Assembly: GCA_965240325.2 (NCBI GenBank)
Contig: OZ251226.1
Location: forward strand, 3,162,001-3,226,000
From: Rebecca billardiae RCC1528
Taxonomy: Eukaryota > Haptophyta
DNA length: 64,000 bases
Direction: 5' to 3'
Both the position numbers and the translations under genes were made by a program. Below, one piece after another: positions 18,681 through 29,508 of this stretch; position 1 is the first letter of the stretch; the number at the start of each line of letters is the position of its first letter. Under the pieces are notes generated by a model. That model ran no database searches. It worked only from the letters and a program-made list of their open reading frames with translations, and was not told the origin of the DNA.

Positions 18681-20717
18681 CACAGTAAAAAGAAATCGAT
18701 TTTCGGCGTTACCGTAACCCGTCCGCACTTCCGCCCAGTGGGGATGCGCTGGAATTTTTTTCATGCCCCGTTCGCGGCACTTCGCGCCGCGCACAGTGGA
18801 GAAAGATCGGGCCGGAAGCCGTTTGAGCATGGTCGGTCGTGCGCACGCCCATTCGAATCGATGGCGCGCTCCGAGCGGCGGGCATGCGCGCATGTGTGCC
18901 GCGAGGGGGGCTGCGAGGCGTCGGCCGGCTTGCCAAGGCGGTTCCCCGGGGCGGCGTCACCCTCGCCCGCCCCTCCTCGCCCACCCTCGCCCCACGGGCG
19001 GCCACACGTGAGCTGTTAAGATGAGTTCACGGGGGCCGCGCGGCACGCGCGCGGAGAGGCGAGGAAGGGGTGTTTCGCGGAAAAACGTTCTATAGCATTG
19101 TGACCAACCCATGTGGGCACCCGCTCCACAAGTTTGCGCGCCTTCAAACCGCACACAGCGGCCTGAGGAGCTCCCAGACTGAGTTTCGCTCTTGAAGCCT
19201 GGTTTTGGGCCAGATCTTGGTGTGGATGTAGCGCGGCGAGGAGGCGCCGGGCGCGCGCCCGAGCTGCGTGCTGGCACTCGCCATGACCCATAGGCATCGT
19301 CCGTCGCGAACGACCCGGCTCGCCTCGACCTCTCCGACCCGCCGGGCAGCCACGACCGAGCACGGCACGACAATGGCCAAACCGGGAGGCTTCTCAGACC
19401 GCATGGGATGGGCATAGGCGCGAGAGAGGGCGCCCAGCGCGCTCTTGAGATGCACAGGAGCACGCACTGATGCGTATGGAACCATCCCATCACGATCGCC
19501 CCGACCTGGCGCGCCTTATCTGGCCCGTCAGGCTGCCCGCGCCGCCGCCGCCGCGCCATGCCGCCGCCGCGGGCGCCGCCGCACCGCGGGCACATGGGTA
19601 AGTCCGTATTCAACAAATACAGAATTTCCGGTGCGGCCCTCTTTTGGGCGGCAAGGTCGGTCTGGTCGACACCTGCCGCGCGGCATGGGCCACGGCGCGG
19701 CGAGGTGGCGGCTGGCGCACCGCGGCGTGGGCGGGATGGCTCGAGGACACCACCGCCCCGCCTCCCACGCCGCGCCGTGCGCGTGCGCCGTGCTCTCGTC
19801 GCGTACCGATTTTCCTGCGGCGAGCGACGTCCAACAGCGCGACCATGCCATCGCGCGACGAGGTGCGTTCAGCTCGGCGATTTGTCGTATTTGTTGAATA
19901 CATGCGGGTACGAATCGGCCGCAAGATGGCCTCGACGTACACGTCGAGAGCCACGCGCGCGGTGTGGAGTGGCACGCGACGCGGAGAGGGCGGGTGCGGT
20001 GCCGCGGGCGCGCGACTGGTCTAGAACATCCCAATGAAGCGCGGGACGGCGCTGCGCGCCTGTGCTCGCCGCCGTCTCCTCGCAGTCGAAAATATCTGTG
20101 CACCCTTCTGTCTGGCTAGTCGACCGGCCGGCACGCGGCACGCGAGCAGTGTGTGTGGGGAGGAGTGTGACATGGCAGGCTGTGGCGAGGTGGATGGTCG
20201 TGCAGGTCTACGCTAGGAAGGGCCGCTCCCGCGCTCGCGCGGTGCCTCGCGCACGCATCGTCGAGGACGAGCGTGTTTGAATGGCTCCGGAGAAGGCTTA
20301 CGATCGCTCGTTGATGGGCAGCGCGCGACACGTGCACACGACGAAGGTGACGACCAGGCACTCCGGCGAGGGCGGCTGTGCTGGTAGCAGACTGCATTCG
20401 GAGTAAGATGCGCCATCTTACGCGCCGCTTCGCCTCGCTGCATCGCCGCACTGAGCAGCAGGGCTCCACGCTCACGAATGGCTCACCACGAGCTACGTGA
20501 CCGGCCAGCCGCGTGCAACCCGGCGAGGCAGAGAGGGGCGGAGGGATGGGGAGGCTGGGTGGGATGTTGCAGTCCCATGCCCGGGGCACTCGCCAGGCGC
20601 CTGCGCGACCACCGTAGCGCCGTCTGTGCGCTCGTGCGGCCCGCGCGAGAAATTCCCCGAAAATCGGCTCGTGTCGGACGGGTTACGGTAACGATAATCC
20701 CGTTTTTGTTCACTGTG
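18681..20717. mobile_element. Candidate 2.04-kb element with terminal inverted repeats
   Basis: CACAGT at 18681-18686 is mirrored by ACTGTG at 20712-20717. A perfect 19-bp inverted repeat, CGTTACCGTAACCCGTCCG, lies 26 bases in on the left (18707-18725) and 24 bases in on the right (20675-20693). The ends between are A-rich and partly alike. No target-site duplication is clear (TTT left, TTA right). The interior has no frame with transposase motifs or good codon bias, so it is probably a non-autonomous DNA transposon. The CACAG ends recall the CACTA group, but that is only a resemblance. Confidence 0.6.
19606..19905. repeat. 15-bp inverted repeat pair inside the candidate element
   Basis: GTATTCAACAAATAC at about 19606-19620 is the exact reverse complement of GTATTTGTTGAATAC at about 19889-19903. 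The 270 bases between are GC-rich while the repeats are AT-rich. It may be an internal hairpin of the larger element or a small nested insertion. Confidence 0.55.
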
Positions 20718-21548
20718 TTATCGTTCATATTCGTCAAGCTCTCCCGGACGCGCCGGTATTAAATGGGAGAGAATCAAGGGTCGTGCGTGAAGCGGTAGAA
20801 ATTCTTATGCTCATGAGATTTCAGGCTCAAGAATGGATTGCCACCCGCATTGACGTCGTATCAACAGATGACCAAAAGCATATCAACAATAGTTGCTTGC
20901 TAACCGTATGATACCAGGGCGCGCGGGAAGGTCGATTCAAGCTACCCGCGCAATACCATATCGCGTCGCTTTGATGAATCTGAGGAGTGAACAGCTATCC
21001 AGAGAATTCGTTCGATATCTCACCTTTTTTATGGTCAGTTCAACACACGAATCTTGACTATCAGAAAGGTATTAGAGATGACTTCGTCCTATTTGCTTCC
21101 GATTTCTTCTATTACTTACTATCCAAGGATTAAGGAGCAGTACAAACGCAATCATGAGCAGCGACTAATGGACTCAAATGCTGCGGTTTCACACCTAAAT
21201 CCACCTACAAAAATCCCCCAAATCCTGCGCGCATCCTCTTTTTTGTTTTGCGGAGCACGTGCGCCGCCCCCCCCCGGCTTTCGCTCACGCTCAGACCTTT
21301 CGGGGGGGCCGTGCGCCATGAGTCACTTAATACCGTGATGTGACTCGTGTTCACGAGCACGCGGTATATCATATATCATCACTGCGCTACTCACTCACTG
21401 CTGTCTGTGATGCTCCGCGTGGCACCGTCGGGCCATGCCGATATGCCCATCGGCATCGCCATCGGCAGGCTCGTGCGCGCTGCTGCGCCGAGTTCCGAGG
21501 GCGAGCGAGTGCCGGTGCTGCTGCTGCGACGACTGCAATTTGACGATG

Positions 21549-21616
<68 letters not shown>

Positions 21617-22446
21617 GAATATATTCGTCAGTATATCTCGTCGTCAACTTCGGTCAGGCCCACTGTATGAAGACCTGCAGCCCCCAGCAGGCAGAACGCA
21701 GCCCAGGCGGCCCCCAGTCCCAGGCTGGCCCTGCCCGCAGCAGTGTGAGTGGGGACGGGGATGGGCGTCGGAACGGCCCTACACCGGCCCAGCTGGGGGA
21801 GGCGGCGGGCCGGATTATCATATGGATTATATGGGGGGGGAGGAGCCGAGAGGGGGGGGGGGGGGGGGGGCGAGCTCAACCAGAATAACTTTTTCCAGAA
21901 CTACCAGGCCCATCAGAGACACAGACCATCTCCCACAAGTTATTAATTAAAGTACCTGAACCAGTCCTCAACCGCAAGGCCAACTACTCATACTGTGACA
22001 TCATCCACCACCTACTCGGAACCCAGTCCACAACGGCGAGGCCAACTGTGTGACACTGTACGTGTCACGCCTACTGTACATACTCGTCACATCAAGCTAT
22101 AGTCACTGGAGGCCTGTAGCCAGTCAGACGGTGTAGACCCCCTAGTGGCTATAACTAGTCCCTACATATATATCAACTCTCAACGGCTTCGACCAGTAGC
22201 TACCGCACGCCAGACGATTCAGGAGAGCCGTGCGCCCAGCGCGCGCCCTCGTGCCTGTAAAGTAGTGTACGTAGTCGGTGTCGTCTTTTAAAAATCATCA
22301 TCATACTCATACTATAGTAGAGCAGAATCGGTCCTGTCGTCGACGCGTCGTCTTTATTTCAGATATATATATATATTAAGCAAATAAAATTTTGATACTG
22401 ACATTGCTGCGTAACCAACTATGCAGAATTATTATAACTGCTACTT
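20718..22446. other. AT-leaning repeat-rich stretch, no gene supported
   Basis: Holds an AT dinucleotide run (21551-21615), a 19-G run (21852-21870), and a diverged tandem pair around 21960-22050 (AACC-AGTCC-ACAACNGCNAGGCCAACT). A minus-strand frame (21628-21879) encodes a Pro-rich stretch and a hydrophobic segment, but it is read through the poly-G tract and is not convincing. No RNA gene seen. Confidence 0.4.
21551..21615. repeat. (AT)n microsatellite
   Basis: About 65 bases of uninterrupted AT dinucleotide repeat, self-complementary and probably length-variable. Confidence 0.97.
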
Positions 22447-22463
22447 ATGGCCCGCGGTGCAGG
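22447..22463 (+). repeat. Copy of the dispersed fragment seen at 16113
   Basis: ATGGCCCGCGGTGCAGG, identical to 16113-16129 and preceded by a similar AT-rich, TAACT-containing stretch. Confidence 0.6.
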
Positions 22464-22867
22464 TTTATTATTAAGCAGTAGCTAATAGCTACTAGCTACT
22501 AGCTACTAATTATTATTTAATAAACATCACTTTTAAAATCAGGACGAACGGACGGCGGACAGCCTAGGGGCAGTCGACAGCGGCCGGACCGGACGAGCGC
22601 GCCTTGCACATATGCTTCAGCTCCAATGGGCTTGCTGACGCTGAGCAATCGCAGGAACGAAACTGCGGCGCGTAGACCGTAGTGCCAACAAGCAGACAGC
22701 CCGAACGTACAAATGCGACCACGCCGTCATTTCGCCTGGCATCAGGTGTCGTCGCGATGGTAAGCTGCGTGATCGTACGAAGCCATGCCGTGTTAGCTCT
22801 CGGCGTGAAGCCAGCAGCCTCGTAGAACTTGTGCTGTGAGTCAAGCCATAAGCGCAAAGCGTAATGC

Positions 22868-23227
22868 TCAGATGACCTTTTTTACTGGGACGAGCGACAA
22901 CGAGGGGAGAGCATGGCCACCGCTCGGGAACCCCTCACCCTCACGGTTGGCGGCCCTCTCGCACGGGTTGATCCCCTGCAGGGACAGCGCCGTGTCATAG
23001 AAGGACTTCTCCATCGTGAGGCCCACGAATGGGACGGCGAACAGGCCATAAACGCCAAAGTGCCTGAGCACCGTGTTCACGATGACAAGGGTGCCGCCAC
23101 GGTGATGCCCATACATCATTACCGCGTTGGGTACGACGACAGCAGCCCAGGCCATGGACCACGTCGAGGGATCCATCAAGGACGCGCCTTGCGCTCCTGG
23201 GGCCGCGGTTGCGGTCGCTGCGGACAT
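22868..23227 (-). CDS. Small two-pass membrane protein, unknown family
   Basis: A 119-residue frame with strong third-position G/C and an ATG at 23227. It shows two hydrophobic stretches, about residues 23-35 (WSMAWAAVVVPNAVMMYG) and 47-70 (GTLVIVNTVLRHFGVYGLFA), then VPFVGLTMEKSFYDTALSLQ. The open frame continues upstream to 23665, but that part has poor codon bias. Size and layout suit a small organelle inner-membrane subunit, which is only a guess. It is the only convincing gene in a 10-kb gene-poor block. Confidence 0.5.
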   Translation of the reverse strand: MSAATATAAPGAQGASLMDPSTWSMAWAAVVVPNAVMMYGHHRGGTLVIVNTVLRHFGVYGLFAVPFVGLTMEKSFYDTALSLQGINPCERAANREGEGFPSGGHALPSLSLVPVKKVI

Positions 23228-23885
23228 GATGCTCACTTGTTCCGCTCGGACGGTGCACAAGATTCGACGCTCGGCCAAGGGTGGTCGCTCGGCCGACGAT
23301 TCTCGCTGAACTTCTGGTCCCGCGGCAATTCCGGCTGCACGGTGACACCCGGACTTGGTGCCAGGATGCGAACACAATCCAGTCACGATGGCCGGCTCAT
23401 CAGGCGCGGGCGGCCATATCATGAAGCCTCCAATGCGGATGCCGGATGGATGTGATATCACTCCAGCATTCGGCAGTCGGTAAGGGCTGGCCTGCGCATC
23501 GTACGAGTTGCGTCCTTTGCCGCGAAAGCCGTGGGAGTCGTCGGACAGTGCCCGTGAGGCGCCCTGCGCTGCCCACCGTGACCGCCGTCGCCTCCTGTCA
23601 GCGACCCTCGCTGACAAAGCCAAATGTGGCAGTGCCAAGTGTGACATCAGCGCCCTCCGTTGCATGCTTGGACGTCAACGGCTCCCGACGCGTGGTATCG
23701 CACTTGCCAAGCTTCCCACGGGCGCGCACGGCATACCGGTCGTATTCGGTCCGATTTGTCCGTGAGTCAATTTTCGAGCGCGCCGGGCTGCGTGCAATTT
23801 CACTCATTTACAGCGGTGGCGCGTGCGCGTCGACGCCAGACGGTGCGTCGAGCTTCCGCTCGGCGATGGAGTGATGGGCGACTAT

Positions 23886-23887
<2 letters not shown>

Positions 23888-23928
<41 letters not shown>
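23888..23928 (+). repeat. 41-base poly-G tract
   Basis: 41 consecutive G on the plus strand, flanked by ACTATGA and ACGACGG. Such a run can form G-quadruplexes and is prone to slippage and sequencing error, so its true length is uncertain. It lies 73 bases before a dispersed repeat fragment. Confidence 0.95.
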
Positions 23929-23930
<2 letters not shown>

Positions 23931-24000
23931 GACGGCGAGGAGCGCTGATCCTGGTGTTTGTCTCTGCTGCTCGATCTGCTGCTACAGCTTGCTGACTCTG

Positions 24001-24032
24001 ACGCCTGCCCGTTGCATACCACGTCGTTAATT
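24001..24032 (+). repeat. Second copy of the 16069 dispersed repeat
   Basis: ACGCCTGCCCGTTGCATACC followed by ACGTCGTTAAT matches 16069-16102 apart from a 2-base indel. Confidence 0.65.
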
Positions 24033-26321
24033 TACAGCGGCCAGTGGCCTCGGCAGTTGACACCGATCGCTACCACTGGGCGCAGGAATTTCGGGTGGGG
24101 ATTTTCTTTTCCGAATATGTTGGTGATGCCGTCAGAGCACCACCAACCTCTGCCGCTGGCGGCTGCGCTGACAGCGCGCTGGGCGGCGCTGGAGGGGCGA
24201 GATGGGCGCCGACTGCGCGCCCTCCTGCGGTGGTTGCGTGCCCGCGAAGGCGGTGCGCGTGGTTGAGCGCGGCTGAAGAGCAGCCATTTGCGTCGTTCCA
24301 CCGCTCGCCGTTCGGAATCACTGCATCCGCCGCGCCTCAGGCCATCGCGTGCGCCGCACCAACAAGGAAGTTGTGTGCATTCCTCGGCTGACTGCACGCG
24401 TGCCGCGAGCAGCGGCGTCGGCGTCCGGCACTTGGTTGCACTGGGCAATGTCCAGGTAGTTTATGCACGCGTCATCGCTCGTCACAGTACGCTGCCTGGC
24501 ATACGCATCTGCACGGGTCACACAGCCGTCAAAAGGCATGATCGAGCATCACGCAGCGGTTGGCATCGACCTACGGCGAGGGTCATGTGAGCATGCAAAG
24601 CACGGACATGCGCCCTTCTGGATAGTGATGTAGTGAGCACATTCCCGCGTGAAAGGAGCGCGCGCCATTCAGGCACCGGAAGCGGCGTCGGGGCTGGATG
24701 CTCACGTCTTAGGCAGGCTGATGCTGCCTTCCGGCTGCACGGGTGCGTCTATCAAGGCTGACCGTGTGTGCGCGATGCGCACCGTCAAGTTCGACACGAA
24801 CGTCCAGACGTGAGCTACTGCTTGACAAGGTAGTATACACACATTCATACACGCGCCGTGTCATCCGAGGAGGCACATACACGCAGGCAGGCCATCATGG
24901 GCCTCGTTCAGGTATATTCTGCATCAGCACGCATAGATGCACGTACTAGCTCGGGCCAAGATTGACGTCGGAGCACGAGTCAGGGAGTTCAATGCCGGGG
25001 CAGAGCTGGACAGCGGTCACGCGTGTGGCCACTCCGCGCGAGCGCACATGCTCCGCGTCACCGCATATCAGCATGGCGTGCGCTGCAACGTCATCGTCGG
25101 GCCAGAGCGCTTGTTCGACCAATCGGCTCGTATGAATGATGCAATCAGCACACCTGAACGCAGCTGTTCGGACCCGCGCTCATGCGCGGCGGCGCAAGGT
25201 AGCGCAGTGGGTACAGCGTAGGCCTCGCCGCGCGGAAGCGCATGCTCCGTGTGTGTCTCGCCTCGCATGGCGCACGCGGGCGACGGGCTGGCCGTGTGGC
25301 GGTGTGCACAGACAAGTGCTGGCCCGAGGCAAGTACAGCCGAATGCGATGCGCGGCGCGAAGCGGCGAATGGCACTTCAGCACGACTGCCCAGCCTAGCT
25401 CGCCGGCTCTGCGCTCGCGGGATCGTCCACACGCACGGGAGCGCGGCGCCGTCGCCCGCTCGCCCGAGACGCGCGCGTCCGCCGCGCAGCGCGCGGCTGA
25501 ATAAATGCAAGGCGGAAATAAAAAGCGCGCCGATTTTCTCCGACCCTGGGTGCCGTGTCCCCAGTGGATCTCGCCTGCCTGAGCTGTGTGCGTCTCTTAT
25601 TCTTAGTAAACTGTAGCGTCGCATCGCCACCGAAAACTCAAAACTTCCGGAACTTGGGCAGATCAAGCAGCATGCCTATTGCCTGAGTCTGAGAGTGCGA
25701 GGTGTGTACGGCGGCAAAGCAGCAGTTTCAATAATACTGAATACATACTGATGACTGTAATTGCTATATGACTATGACAATGACTATGCGACTTAGCAGT
25801 GACTTAGCGCCTCTGAAATAGTCTGATTCTGCGGCCGAGGAGCTACAAGACGGGAGATAACAGCTGGGGACACGGTACGGCAGCTTATTGACTGAGCCGT
25901 AGCTGCTAAGCTATACGGTGACCGGTAACGGTTGCCGATACCGGTGCCCCAATGGTGGCAGTGGCCAGTCGCGGGCAGTGTCACACTCGTGAGTCACAGA
26001 CTGTCCTGCGCAGAGTCCGCGCACAGCGCACTGGCAGCGCCCGCGGTGCCCGCAGTGCCCGCCCTGCCCGGCTACTCCGGTGCGGCCGCTGAGGGGCCCT
26101 GGCAGACCGATTTACCCCTACCCGCCTGGCGACAGCCGAGCTGCCGCGTCCCGGTACGATCCCCATCCATGTAGGCATACCGGGTACTGTCCGAAAGCCT
26201 CTGAATTCCCGGTAATCGGTATCATCATTGTCGCATCCAACAAATTATGCCGCCGAGGGCGCCTGCTCCCCGTGCGAACCGGCCGATGCCCGATGGAAGT
26301 GCGGCTATACTGCACGCGCAC
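24033..26321. other. Intergenic, no gene supported
   Basis: About 2.3 kb. Short stretches (for example plus strand 24115-24266) show mild coding-like bias, but no frame is long or motif-bearing enough to call. Around 25920-25950 a GGTAACGG word resembles the inverted ends of the 18.7-kb element, but the match is too short to use. No RNA gene seen. Confidence 0.4.
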
Positions 26322-27392
26322 CTACGGAGCAGTGTTCGTGCGTGCTGACGGTGTCGCCTTGGCGGCCAGCTTCTCCGCCTCGGCCGCCGCCGCGCCGGGC
26401 ATGATCTTGAGCGAGAAGTCGAGCACATCGTAGCCCTGGTGGTACGACTTGGAGATGATGTCCACGTCGGCCGATGCGTACTGTGTGAGATTGTCGATGG
26501 TGATGCCGCCGCTTGCCTCGACAAGCACGTGCGGATACGCGCGCTTGAGCTTGGCGGCCGCGTTCTTCAGCGCACCCGGATCCATATTGTCGAGCATCAC
26601 AATGTCGGCGCCGGCCGAGGCCGCCTCCATGCCCTCCTTGAGTGTGCGCGCCTCCACCTCCACCTTGGTCGAGAAGCCGCCTGCGCGCCGCGCCTTTTCG
26701 ACGGCGGCGGTGATCGAGCCGCAGCTCCAGATGTGGTTATCCTTCAGCATCACCATGTGCGACAGGTCGTATCGGTGCGTGTCCGCACCTGCAGCCCCAG
26801 CCCCGTCGCGGCGCGCGGCGCGCGGCGCGCGGCGCATGTCAATACCCGTGAGGGCTTGGCGCCGGGATCGGGCGGAGCTGGCGCGCATGGGACGGCGCGG
26901 TCGCGGATGAAGCCCACCTGCGACTAGCAATGCATACTTCTCGACGAGGCGAAAGCCGGGCGTCGTCTTGCGCGTCCCGGCGACGGCCCCTTTCCAACCG
27001 GCAGCGCGTGCTTTTTGCACTGCCGTCGCCGCACGCGTTGCCACGCCGCTTGCGCGCGAGAGCGCGTTGAGCGCCGTACGCTCCCCAAGGAGGAGCAAGC
27101 GAGCGGGTCCTCGGACGGTTGCGACGTGGAGCTTCCCCCCCGCGGGCACAGTGAGCGTGTCGCCCTCCCGCGCGTGCCACTCGATGGTGCACTCGCACTT
27201 CTCGAACACTGCGTCGACGAATGGCGAGCCGCACAGCATCCCGCTGGTCTTCGCGAAGAGGTGAGCGACCTCGGGCTTGGTGCCAACGACGAAGCCCCCG
27301 ATGTCGAAAGCAGGAGTGTCCTCGCGCAGCCAGTCGTGCACGGCCGACTTCCAGGCCGGCGGCAGGAGATCGGCGAAATTCACGGCCGCCAT
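26322..27392 (-). CDS. QPRT: Quinolinate phosphoribosyltransferase (nicotinate-nucleotide pyrophosphorylase, carboxylating)
   Basis: Makes nicotinate mononucleotide from quinolinate and PRPP (EC 2.4.2.19) in de novo NAD synthesis. Two exons, 27392-26918 and 26788-26322, give 313 residues. The 129-nt intron (26917-26789) has donor GCAG|GTGGGC and acceptor GCTGCAG|GTGCGG; splicing restores EKYALLVAGADTHRYDLSHM. Family features in order: the N-terminal open-faced sandwich (FVDAVFEKCECTIEWHAREG), GERTALNALSRASGVATRA, TRKTTPGFRLVEKY, HMVMLKDNHIW, KVEVEARTLKEG, GADIVMLDNMDP, VEASGGITIDN, then a C-terminal motif with Asp/Ser (VDIISKSYHQG). No targeting presequence is evident. The start is the ATG at 27392 (MAAVNFADLLPPAW). 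The most secure annotation in this part. Confidence 0.95.
   Translation of the reverse strand: MAAVNFADLLPPAWKSAVHDWLREDTPAFDIGGFVVGTKPEVAHLFAKTSGMLCGSPFVDAVFEKCECTIEWHAREGDTLTVPAGGKLHVATVRGPARLLLLGERTALNALSRASGVATRAATAVQKARAAGWKGAVAGTRKTTPGFRLVEKYALLVAGGLHPRPRRPMRASSARSRRQALTGIDMRRAPRAARRDGAGAAGADTHRYDLSHMVMLKDNHIWSCGSITAAVEKARRAGGFSTKVEVEARTLKEGMEAASAGADIVMLDNMDPGALKNAAAKLKRAYPHVLVEASGGITIDNLTQYASADVDIISKSYHQGYDVLDFSLKIMPGAAAAEAEKLAAKATPSARTNTAP
26789..26917 (-). other. Intron of the QPRT gene
   Basis: 129 nt, GT-AG, a multiple of three with no in-frame stop. Comparison with the conserved QPRT core (TPGFRLVEKY...HRYDL) fixes both borders. Confidence 0.9.
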
Positions 27393-27864
27393 CGTCAAAG
27401 TTGGTTACGTGGACGCGCAAAGAGCCTTTACCGTTAGACCTCTGACTGCCCAGTTTCTCACCCCATCACTTTCACTTTCGCTACATTCTCGGGCTTCTGG
27501 CACCACGTTCTCCGAACTTTCTACCCGCCGATTCTTGAATCGTACCCAGCGAGCGACCTCGACGATGACCGGTCCGTCGTTACAACTCGCGCTTTGATTC
27601 ACGAATGATAAAGTCACGGGCCGGGTCGACCGTTTTGAACGGTAGATTCTGTGCGCCTGCACCCGCTTCCCTCAGCATAAACTGGACGCGGCTTGACGGG
27701 ACTTCGATGAAAAACACCCCCTCGTGGACTGTTCCTGTTTAGGACGCATTATGCCCAACTTTTCATTTCAGGCGCGGCACGAAGGTCCAAGGAAGGAACG
27801 GCGACCACAACCCGTCCGTTGCTTTCCGCAGACGAACAGTCAACACCCTCCAACTCCCGCGGCG

Positions 27865-28182
27865 ATGCATCCGCTCTCTCCGCCAGAGACAGCTCCTCAG
27901 CCGCCCGCGTCAACACATCACCCGCAGCTCTCTTCCGTCCCCGAGCACGAGCCCGCGGTGCACTCAAAACTGGCTCCAATCCCGTCGCCGAGACCATCGC
28001 GCGAGCTCCACGTGGATATTGGGGCCATATCCGCGAAAAAGCCCAAGTGGGCCGATGCGCCACTCGCGCGGCGGATGAACTCGAGCGAGCTCAGCCCGAT
28101 CAGCAGCATTCTGCTGCAGCGGAACAGGCGAGCACTCGCGTATCACTTTGTCGAGCAGCACGCGCACCATCCCGTCGCCTGA
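27865..28182 (+). CDS. Hypothetical protein, 105 residues
   Basis: An open plus-strand frame with good third-position G/C, especially in the second half (ELHVDIGAISAKKPKWADAP, then LSPISSILLQRNRRALAYHF). The chosen ATG at 27865 follows CCCGCGGCG; the frame extends to an ATG at 27724 with poorer codons. The first half is Pro/His-rich. It is divergent from the QPRT gene. No family is recognised, and it could be one exon of a larger gene. Confidence 0.35.
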   Translation: MHPLSPPETAPQPPASTHHPQLSSVPEHEPAVHSKLAPIPSPRPSRELHVDIGAISAKKPKWADAPLARRMNSSELSPISSILLQRNRRALAYHFVEQHAHHPVA

Positions 28183-29508
28183 GCCCTATAGCCCAGGTGG
28201 CATGCACGCGCGCGTGGGCGTCGCATCACTGTGCGCGGCAACGTTGTCCTAAGCTGAAGACCCGTCAGCATGCCACTCCTGGTGTGGCCCGGCACCTCTC
28301 ATTGCGAGCGGCGTGCCATGCAAAGACGGACAGTCAACCCGCTCTTCATCGTCCACTACCCTCTTCTGGCGATGCGCTGACGATGAGACGGCCCGGCGCG
28401 GCACGGCAGCCGGCGATCGCGGGGCGCAGCCGACCTTACACGGTACCGCACGTACCGTACTGTACTCGAAACTGACAATTCGACTTCTACCGTGTACGTA
28501 AGTCGGAGCCTAGGGTCAATCTGACCATTCGTCGCACTAATTATTATATGCGGTTTAATCACTCCTGGTCGACGAGTCAGTATCGTACTATTCGTACTTA
28601 GGCTCTAACTATAAACTAAATTGACACTCACAGGCGGCGGGGGGGGTATAGTGTGCAGCCTTGAGCCTACTGGGCGTATGGCGAGTATCATCGGACTCCC
28701 TGCCGGCCAGTCCTCCGGGCAAACTTATTATAAATAGAGTCACAGAGAGTACTAGAGAGAATTCTGATACAACCCGTCTCACTGTAACTGACTCTCCGAG
28801 TCGCGGCCTGTCGTCGGTCTCAGCTCACTGGCAATTGCTGCCGTTACTCTGACCGTGACTTACGGCGGTCAAGTGCGTGACATAAGAGCATCATCGGACA
28901 GACACAGACTTTGCTGGTACATGATTCCAGACTGTCACAGCAATTTTCCAGTGACGGCGGTTTAATTATTAATAATAAGAGTACTGCTATGGCCACTTCT
29001 GAATAAGTTCTGGACGGCCGACTCCGGTCCGAAACCGATCAGGCGGCGCGGCCTGACTCGATGAGATGCGGGTCATTGAACGTCACACCGCTCACGCTGA
29101 CGTAGCGTACGGGCTGTAAGCTACCGTGTACGTATCGTCATCTAACTCTGAATCAGATCATCTGAATCCGCGGCCATCGGCCAGAGTCGGCAGGGTGCTG
29201 ATGTACTGATGGTCGCTCGAAGTGATGCTGCTGCATATCGGTTCTGAGACGTGCTAAGCAATGTCAGTTACCGGGGCCGCCGTCAATGATATCATGTCCA
29301 TGATGATGAATAGTTATATATATAATTAATTTGAATATTCAGATGACACGAGCAGTCAGCAGGCGCGTAGTGGCAGTGAACTGACTATTGTAATGCGCTT
29401 TCGTCTGCTAATCATGACGGACCGAGTCGGCCCCTGACGCATCATCACTCTGGCACGCAATGTCGACTCGGCGCGTCTGATCGGTGATCCACGCGGCCAA
29501 TGCGGTAT
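28183..29508. other. Intergenic, no gene seen
   Basis: About 1.3 kb of lower-GC sequence with TA-rich patches near 28540-28620 and 29305-29335. No open frame, RNA gene or clear repeat supported. Confidence 0.5.

Noticed and set aside
18681-20717. Firm assignment of the inverted-repeat element to the CACTA superfamily
   Set aside because: Ends read CACAG rather than CACTA, no matching target duplication and no transposase were seen.
21435-21950. Plus-strand frame reading through the AT microsatellite and poly-G tract
   Set aside because: It encodes Tyr-Ile repeats and poly-Gly from simple sequence.
15900-26300. tRNA or other RNA genes in the gene-poor block
   Set aside because: I found no cloverleaf-compatible GTTCRANNC box with matching acceptor stem by eye. 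A covariance-model scan would be decisive.
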